Assembly (NCBI GenBank): GCA_020432045.1
Contig: JAGQHB010000030.1
Span: forward strand, 17,347-81,346
Origin: Dehalococcoidia bacterium
GTDB lineage: Bacteria > Chloroflexota > Dehalococcoidia > Tepidiformales > Tepidiformaceae
Reading direction: 5' to 3'
DNA length: 64,000 nt
The notes beneath the pieces were generated by a model. It saw nothing but the letters and a program-made list of their open reading frames with translations. It ran no database searches and was not told the origin of the DNA. The translations under genes and the position numbers were made by a program. Shown here piece by piece: positions 59,455 to 64,000 of this stretch. Within the stretch, counting starts at the first letter, position 1, and each line of letters begins with the position of its first letter.

Positions 59455-59514
59455 ATGGCGAAGACCGCAACTGTGCTTCCCCGGGTATTCGTGCGCCTCG
59501 CGGCTGCCGCCTGA
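59455..59514 (+). CDS. 19-codon leader peptide upstream of the RIO kinase gene
   Basis: MAKTATVLPRVFVRLAAAA-stop, preceded by a very strong GAGGAGG 6 nt before the ATG. It lies between the Fic gene and an intrinsic terminator that precedes the RIO kinase gene. Val, Leu and four tandem Ala codons precede the stop. The last Ala codons (GCCGCC, 59506-59511) duplicate the terminator's 5' arm and could pair with its 3' arm. Confidence 0.6.
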   Translation: MAKTATVLPRVFVRLAAAA

Positions 59515-59541
59515 CCATCGCCTTCATGGGCTGATGCGCAG

Positions 59542-59570
59542 GGCCGCCCGCTGGGGCGGCCTTTTCTTTT
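59542..59570 (+). terminator. intrinsic terminator/attenuator before the RIO kinase gene
   Basis: GGCCGCCC (59542-59549) pairs perfectly with GGGCGGCC (59554-59561) around a GCTG loop, followed by TTTTCTTTT. It stands 27 nt after the leader-peptide stop and 27 nt before the kinase ATG, the layout of a transcription attenuator. Confidence 0.8.
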
Positions 59571-59597
59571 GCGCTCATACCCTGGAGGTTCCCGGAA

Positions 59598-60347
59598 ATG
59601 ACCGAAGCCGACGACGAGGCGGCAGCCGCCCTCGACGAGTTTGTCGCCGAGGGGCAGATCACGTCTGTCCTCTCCATCATCAAGACGGGCAAGGAGGCAT
59701 CCGCCTACCTCTGCCGCGCGCACCCTTCGCTGGGGGCGAAATATGCCGTGGCCAAGGTGTACTTCGGCCGCAAGCACCGTAACTTCGCCAACGATGCCAC
59801 GTACGCGGGCGGCCGCTCCATCATGCAGGCCATCCCCGGGCAGGTGGGCCGCGCCCTCAAGAACAAGAGCGAAGCCGGCCGCAAGTTCCAGTCGGCCCTC
59901 TGGGTGGACCGCGAGTTCGAGACGCTGTTCACGTTGCGGGACGCGGGCCTCGACGTGCCCGACGTGTATGCATGCACAGAAGCGGCCGTGCTCATGGAGT
60001 ACGTCGGCGATGGCAGCGTTGCCGCGCCGCAGCTGCAGCACGCGGACCTTGATCCCGCGGAAGCGGAGGCCACCTGGGCACGGCTACTGTGGAACATCGA
60101 GGAGATGCTCCGGCTTGACGTCGTGCATGGCGACCTCTCCGCCTACAACGTCCTCGCCTGGAAAGGTCGCACGGTGCTGATCGACTTCCCGCAGGCGGTG
60201 GACCCGCGGTTCAGCGATGCCGCGCGCGACCTGCTGGAGCGGGACATCCGCAACCTCGGCCGCTACTTCGAACGGTTCGGGATCGATGCGGACGCGACAC
60301 GGCGCGCCAACGACCTCTGGTGGCGCTGGAAGCGAGGGCGCCCGTGA
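59598..60347 (+). CDS. RIO-family atypical serine protein kinase
   Basis: A 249-residue RIO1-like kinase. The N-lobe has IIKTGKEASAYLCR (nucleotide loop) and YAVAKVYF (ATP-binding Lys). The catalytic loop is VVHGDLSAYNVLAW and the metal-binding loop TVLIDFPQAVDP, the standard RIO hallmark. The C-terminus contains LERDIRNLGRYFERFGID. Bacterial RIO kinases are scattered and their substrates unknown. The ATG is preceded by a leader peptide and terminator, suggesting conditional transcription. Confidence 0.88.
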   Translation: MTEADDEAAAALDEFVAEGQITSVLSIIKTGKEASAYLCRAHPSLGAKYAVAKVYFGRKHRNFANDATYAGGRSIMQAIPGQVGRALKNKSEAGRKFQSALWVDREFETLFTLRDAGLDVPDVYACTEAAVLMEYVGDGSVAAPQLQHADLDPAEAEATWARLLWNIEEMLRLDVVHGDLSAYNVLAWKGRTVLIDFPQAVDPRFSDAARDLLERDIRNLGRYFERFGIDADATRRANDLWWRWKRGRP

Positions 60348-60418
60348 CGCCACTGGCGGCGGCAGGAAGGAGCGGCGTAGACTCTGGGCCAATATTCAGC
60401 CGAAGAGGTTCCGCTTAA

Positions 60419-61648
60419 ATGGCCACCGACCGCCCCGTCTTTTGGCCCGAAATCCGCGCGTTGCTGTTGATGGCGATGCTCGTCTTCCTCTACACGATCG
60501 GGATCGGGATCCTGAACGGCATCGATGCCGTCGACTTCGACCAGCGCCGCATCCTCGGCCACGTACACGGCGGGACCCTTGGCTGGCTGACGCTGGCCGT
60601 GTTCGCGGCATCGCTCTGGCTGTTCGGGGAATCCCGGGCGCCGGGCTCGAATGAGCGTTCCGTGATCCGCGTGCTCACGGGCCTGGCGATGATCGCCTTC
60701 CCCGCCTATGTCGCGGCGTTCTCTCTTTCTTACGGGTATTCACGTCCGATCCTTGGGTCCGTCTCCGTAATCGCAATCGCTGGATTCTTCGCCTGGGTGG
60801 TGTACCGCGCGCGAGGGCAGGACCTGGGGGTGCCGCAGTTGGGCTTCATCGCGGCGCTGGGCACATCGATAACCGGGGGCGTGCTGGGCGTGCTCTGGGG
60901 GATGAAGGTCGCCAGCGGCAACAACTGGCTGCCGTCCGGAGGCGAGGATGCACACCCGGCGACCATGGTCGTCGGCTTCCTCATCCCGGTGGCGCTTTCC
61001 ATGGCGGAATGGGCGTTCTTCTTCCCACGGCCGCCGAAAGCGACGAGGGCGGGCCAGATCCAGATGGTCTTCCCATTCCTCGGCGGCGTCTGCCTGATGT
61101 TCGCGTTGCTGCTCGATATTGTGCCGCTGGCGCCGCTGGCCATCCTTTTGGAAGTGGTGGGCGTCGTCATTTTCTTCGTGCGGATGTTCCCGCATTTCCG
61201 GGCGCTCAATCTGTTTGAGGCGACGCCCGGGCGGCACGGGCTGATGAGCGCGCTCGCCATCGTGTTCGTGATCGGCCTGGCGCAGTTCTGGATCATCAAA
61301 TATGAAGGCGACTTCGACCTGGTGCCGACGAACCAACTGCTCGGCCTGGACCACGCGCAGTTCATCGGCGGGATGACGAACGCGATATTCGCGATGCTGA
61401 TGCTGGCGACGGTCCCGGGGGCGAAGGGCGGCCGCTGGGACCAGGTGGTGTTCTTGATGGTGAACGTGGGCATTATCGGCTTTGCGGCCGGGCTCTTGTT
61501 CGATGTGAAGATGCTGAAGCACACGTTCGTGCCGATCATGGGCATCGGGCTGTTGATCGGGCTGGGGCTGTACGCATACCGGCTGTTGCCGGAGCTGTTC
61601 GAATCCGAAGGCCGGGAAGAGCCGGGAGTGGCGGGCTCGCGGGCGTAG
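60419..61648 (+). CDS. polytopic membrane protein resembling haem-copper oxidase subunit I
   Basis: A 409-residue, roughly 12-helix protein. FDQRRILGHVHGGTLGWLTL (H48, H50) recalls the haem-ligand helix of subunit I/NorB-like proteins, and further membrane-located histidines occur in GEDAHPATMVVGF, RMFPHFRAL and LLGLDHAQFIGGMTN. The copper-binding His cluster of true oxidases is not evident. It may be a haem-binding relative of the NnrS/cytochrome-c-oxidase-like group. It is alone between the kinase and PadR genes. Confidence 0.6.
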   Translation: MATDRPVFWPEIRALLLMAMLVFLYTIGIGILNGIDAVDFDQRRILGHVHGGTLGWLTLAVFAASLWLFGESRAPGSNERSVIRVLTGLAMIAFPAYVAAFSLSYGYSRPILGSVSVIAIAGFFAWVVYRARGQDLGVPQLGFIAALGTSITGGVLGVLWGMKVASGNNWLPSGGEDAHPATMVVGFLIPVALSMAEWAFFFPRPPKATRAGQIQMVFPFLGGVCLMFALLLDIVPLAPLAILLEVVGVVIFFVRMFPHFRALNLFEATPGRHGLMSALAIVFVIGLAQFWIIKYEGDFDLVPTNQLLGLDHAQFIGGMTNAIFAMLMLATVPGAKGGRWDQVVFLMVNVGIIGFAAGLLFDVKMLKHTFVPIMGIGLLIGLGLYAYRLLPELFESEGREEPGVAGSRA

Positions 61649-61698
61649 AGGACCGGCACGGCGGGAACCGGGGATGGCTGGCCGGTCATTCTGACTTT

Positions 61699-61745
61699 AT
61701 ACGCAGATAGTTGCCTATTGACACGCGCATCTATCTGCGTATTCT
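61699..61745 (+). promoter_or_regulatory. PadR operator and promoter
   Basis: A perfect 12-bp inverted repeat, ATACGCAGATAG (61699-61710) and CTATCTGCGTAT (61731-61742), straddles the promoter TTGACA (61718-61723), 16-bp spacer, TATTCT (61740-61745). The arms fall upstream of the -35 and over the -10. The ATG follows after 6 nt, so the mRNA would be leaderless. Autorepression by the encoded PadR protein is the obvious inference. Confidence 0.75.
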
Positions 61746-61751
61746 TTTGCC

Positions 61752-62111
61752 ATGCGCAGAAAACCGGGAGCATTACTCCCCATCGAGGTGGCCCTCCTCC
61801 GGGCGGGGGTCGCGTTGTTCCACCAGGGCGAGCCTGAATTCCACGGGTACGCCATCGCACGGGCAGTTGCCGACGGTACGGAAAGCCGGCGGCTGACAGC
61901 CCACGGGACGCTCTACAGGGCGTTGGACCGCCTCGAAACGGCGGGGCTCCTGGAAAGCACCCTCGAAGACTCGGCTATTGCGGCGGCGGAGATGCGGCCA
62001 CGGCGAAGGCTGTACCGGATCACCGCTGCAGCGGAGACGGCCCTTGCGGCCATCCCCGAGCCGAGAGCGGCGCCGCCGCACTCGCTGCGGAAAGGCGAGG
62101 CGACGGCATGA
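61752..62111 (+). CDS. PadR-like transcriptional regulator
   Basis: A 119-residue winged-helix protein: FHGYAIARAVADGTESRRLT, AHGTLYRALDRLETAGLLES and RRRLYRITAAAETALAAIPE, matching PadR family order (G-x-L/A-Y-R-A-L/I ... L-E-x2-G-L/W). The N-terminal helix is MRRKPGALLPIEVALLRAGV. The C-terminal dimerisation helix is short. It overlaps the downstream membrane-protein gene by 4 bp (ATGA), a common PadR plus membrane-partner arrangement. Confidence 0.85.
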   Translation: MRRKPGALLPIEVALLRAGVALFHQGEPEFHGYAIARAVADGTESRRLTAHGTLYRALDRLETAGLLESTLEDSAIAAAEMRPRRRLYRITAAAETALAAIPEPRAAPPHSLRKGEATA

Positions 62112-63085
62112 GCGCTATCCCTTACCGGCAGCAAGGGTTCGCAGCATCCGCCGTTCGCGCATGGGTACGCTTCTACACACTTGGCCTTCCGGAAGAGCAT
62201 CGAGAACGCCGCTCCTTCCAGATCGAATCCGACCTCTGGGAGCACTGGCGCGACCGTGCTGAGTCGCAGTCGCCCCCGCTGTTGCTCTCCTGGGAAACCA
62301 CCGACCGCGCGCTGCGCGGCATGGCCGCCGACATTCTCTGGCGGTTCCAGTTGGAGGGTCCGAAAGTGAGAATCCACGTCCCAATCGAACGGTTGGCAGG
62401 GGCCTTTGTGCTACTGCTGATCCTCGCGACCTTCTTGAGCCTTTCGGCCAACGGGTACGACACGGGCCGCGAGGGCTTCGCCGATGAGCTGGAGCGATTG
62501 GCCAGCATCAAGGGCTGGCAAACCGATGTCTACACGCTCCTCCAGGTAGGCGCCGGCCTCGGCATGATTCTGTCCGCAGCCGTATTTTTCCTGCAGTTAC
62601 GCGAGCGCGCGCCCGCAACCGCGGTGGTGGCAGCGTTCCTCATGGCAAGCGCGGGCATCCTGACGATGGTCAGCGCCAGCGTGTACCTGTCCGCCGCCGA
62701 CCTCGCTGACCAGTGGGCAGCGGACGGCCGCACAGAAAGCAGCCTGACCGCGGCCCGGGCGTTGACGCTGATGCTCTTTCCGCTTTCGATGGCCATCTTC
62801 GTCACGTTGGCAGGCGCGATGTACACACTCGCGGTCGCCGCTACGAGGCTCGAGCTCGTGAAGCACCCACTCCCGTGGCTCGCCGCGGGAAGCGCGACCC
62901 TTAGCCTGGCTACGCTCGGTGCGCTCGTCACCCAGTTCGAGACTGCCGAATGGCTCCTGGTTTCCGCCGCAATGGTCTCGATGCTCGTCTGGATGGCATC
63001 GACGGGTCTCCAGCTGCTGATCGGAGGTAGGGTAAAGCCGTCGAAAGCGGGAGCGCTACCGGACGCCATCTCCCCGGCGTCCTGA
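62108..63085 (+). CDS. PadR-coupled membrane protein
   Basis: A 325-residue protein with about 95 cytosolic N-terminal residues (RAWVRFYTLGLPEEHRERRS, FQIESDLWEHWRDRAESQSP) followed by six transmembrane helices. The N-terminal helix pair resembles the region that follows PadR genes in DUF1700-like or permease-prefix proteins. It is coupled by ATGA overlap to the regulator gene. Its role may be envelope stress or transport, not determined. Confidence 0.65.
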   Translation: MSAIPYRQQGFAASAVRAWVRFYTLGLPEEHRERRSFQIESDLWEHWRDRAESQSPPLLLSWETTDRALRGMAADILWRFQLEGPKVRIHVPIERLAGAFVLLLILATFLSLSANGYDTGREGFADELERLASIKGWQTDVYTLLQVGAGLGMILSAAVFFLQLRERAPATAVVAAFLMASAGILTMVSASVYLSAADLADQWAADGRTESSLTAARALTLMLFPLSMAIFVTLAGAMYTLAVAATRLELVKHPLPWLAAGSATLSLATLGALVTQFETAEWLLVSAAMVSMLVWMASTGLQLLIGGRVKPSKAGALPDAISPAS

Positions 63086-63093
63086 CCGATTGG

Positions 63094-63435
63094 TCAGAGG
63101 CCGCTGCCGTGCGCGGAGACGTGCTCTAGCATGAGCGTGGTCATGGGTGTGCCGCTGGTCCAGAGCTGGTGGGGCGCACCCATCGGCCATCGCACAGACT
63201 GGCCATCGGCAAAGGGCGCGGTTTCGTGGCCGACGCGCACGAACCCGGCGCCTTCGATGCAGACGACATCAATCGCATGGGGTGCCGCGTGCAGGTCGAT
63301 CGTGGCGTGCGGAGCAAAGCGCAGCATGATCGCGACGAGGCCGGGGCCCTGCATCAGGAGCCGGGCCTGCACGCCTTCACAGCCGTCACGTTCGACGGCG
63401 TACCACTCGGGGCGGGGGTTGGCGCCGAACTGCAT
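63094..63435 (-). CDS. cupin-domain protein
   Basis: A 113-residue cupin with one clear barrel motif: MLRFAPHATIDLHAAPHAID (H-x-D-x-H like) and VCIEGAGFVRVGHETAPFAD, then WPMGAPHQLWTSG with the second-motif His. The start overlaps the stop of the LigD-like gene (TAATG), so the two are translationally linked. Function unknown. Confidence 0.7.
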   Translation of the reverse strand: MQFGANPRPEWYAVERDGCEGVQARLLMQGPGLVAIMLRFAPHATIDLHAAPHAIDVVCIEGAGFVRVGHETAPFADGQSVRWPMGAPHQLWTSGTPMTTLMLEHVSAHGSGL

Positions 63436-64000
63436 TAGTCCGGCTTCTCGCGGCGACGGCCGCGCTGGCTCCGAGGATCGCCTGGCTCCTTGCGCGCGCG
63501 GCTGGGCATGACGCGGCGAGGCTCGTTCGCCAGCTTCGGGAAGTGTGGAGGCAGCGGCGCTTCGCCCTGGCCCTCCGCTTCTTGCCTCAGCACCAGGTCG
63601 ATGAGCGGCTGTAGCGAAAAGGCCTGTGCATCGATGCCGGCGCCGGGGTCACCGATGGCGGCGTAGCGGGCCGGGACCGTCGCGATCGTGAAGTCTCTCA
63701 GTTCGATGGCAGGCAGCTCTTCCCAGGTGACGGGGCAGCTGACCTGCGCGTTGGGCGTTGGGCGGACGGAGTAGGCCGAGGCAACAGTCCGGTCACGCGC
63801 ATTCTGGTTGTAGTCGATGAAGACGCCGTGGCGCTCTTCCTTCCACCATTTCGTGGTGGCGAGTTCAGGGACGCGGCGTTCAACCTCGCGTCCGAGCGCG
63901 AGCACGCAACGGCGGACCGCCTGGAACCCCCAGCGCCGTTCGATGCGGACGTTGATGTGGATGCCGCGCGAGCCCGATGTCTTGGGGTAGCTCACGTAGC
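63435..64000 (-). CDS. LigD-type polymerase-domain protein (5' end outside the window)
   Basis: The C-terminal 188 residues of a primase-polymerase of the LigD/PolDom family. YPKTSGSRGIHINVRIERRW holds the catalytic Thr-Ser-Gly-Ser-x-Gly-x-His motif; FIDYNQNARDRTVASAYSVR and VTWEELPAIELRDFTIATVP are the other signature segments. The reading frame continues past base 64000. Such domains fill gaps in Ku-dependent end joining. A basic tail (RVMPSRARKEPGDPRSQRGR) follows the domain; no ligase domain follows. Confidence 0.9.
   Translation of the reverse strand, partial: YVSYPKTSGSRGIHINVRIERRWGFQAVRRCVLALGREVERRVPELATTKWWKEERHGVFIDYNQNARDRTVASAYSVRPTPNAQVSCPVTWEELPAIELRDFTIATVPARYAAIGDPGAGIDAQAFSLQPLIDLVLRQEAEGQGEAPLPPHFPKLANEPRRVMPSRARKEPGDPRSQRGRRREKPD

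Noticed and set aside
59598..60347. RIO kinase gene as an antitoxin or HipA-like toxin partner of the Fic module
   Set aside because: It has complete RIO motifs and is separated from fic by a leader peptide and terminator.

Overview
The window is about 64 kb of uniformly GC-rich, densely packed bacterial chromosome. No rRNA, tRNA, prophage, IS transposase or CRISPR array was recognised. The gene mix suggests a free-living aerobic member of the Chloroflexota, perhaps Dehalococcoidia/Tepidiforma-like: F420-type and deazaflavin-type oxidoreductases, Thr/Pro-rich tails on secreted proteins, many lipoproteins, a transaldolase/phosphoglucose-isomerase fusion, LigD-type polymerase, and several starts with no room for a leader. 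This placement is inference; no marker gene settles it.

Layout. 1-7.3 kb: quinone oxidoreductase (cut by the edge), cupin, a crotonase remnant, DinB, an F420-type luciferase-like oxidoreductase, a large zinc-ribbon membrane protein, and a convergent acyl-CoA dehydrogenase across a bidirectional terminator. 7.4-10.2 kb: two tandem secreted paralogues, two copies of a palindromic intergenic repeat, and a HicB/HicA toxin-antitoxin pair lying between a PhoB-type regulator gene and a 56-bp copy of that gene's own 3' end. 10.2-18.5 kb: coaE, serine hydrolase, enoyl-CoA hydratase, a glyoxalase-fold protein, M23 peptidase, and a Xre/RES toxin-antitoxin pair between 38-bp perfect direct repeats that split a deazaflavin-oxidoreductase gene from its operon; then an enolase-superfamily enzyme and pyrG. 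18.6-22.9 kb: an iron-uptake operon (cupredoxin lipoprotein, FbpA, FbpB, FbpC) behind an iron-box-like operator.

22.9-29.5 kb: ECF sigma factor, DUF5667-type anti-sigma protein and lipoprotein; opposite them an operon of two related anchored proteins and a secreted subtilase. 29.6-44.1 kb: a frameshifted acyl-CoA-dehydrogenase-like gene, the tal-pgi fusion, osmC, cupins, a decayed Uma2 gene, two VOC proteins, a zinc alcohol dehydrogenase, mutM, a DegV protein, an NHL-like lipoprotein, an MFS exporter and a hydrolase. 44.1-55.1 kb: methyltransferase, WrbA, flavin-type protein, MFS, pyrophosphatase, an Fe-S/CDGSH protein, a dipeptide-type ABC importer without ATPases, pirin, VOC, and a divergent YceI/HxlR pair sharing a 19-bp palindromic operator.

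55.2-64 kb: a CstB-like persulfide dioxygenase with MarR, an MFS protein, a Fic module, a RIO kinase behind a leader peptide plus terminator (candidate attenuator), a haem-copper-oxidase-like membrane protein, an autoregulated-looking PadR gene with its membrane partner, a cupin, and the polymerase domain of LigD running off the edge.

Recurring themes are three toxin-antitoxin-type modules (HicBA, Xre/RES, Fic), two of them at junctions made by duplication of a neighbouring gene end, and regulator genes whose -10 boxes sit only 6-9 nt before ATG, beside clear palindromic operators.
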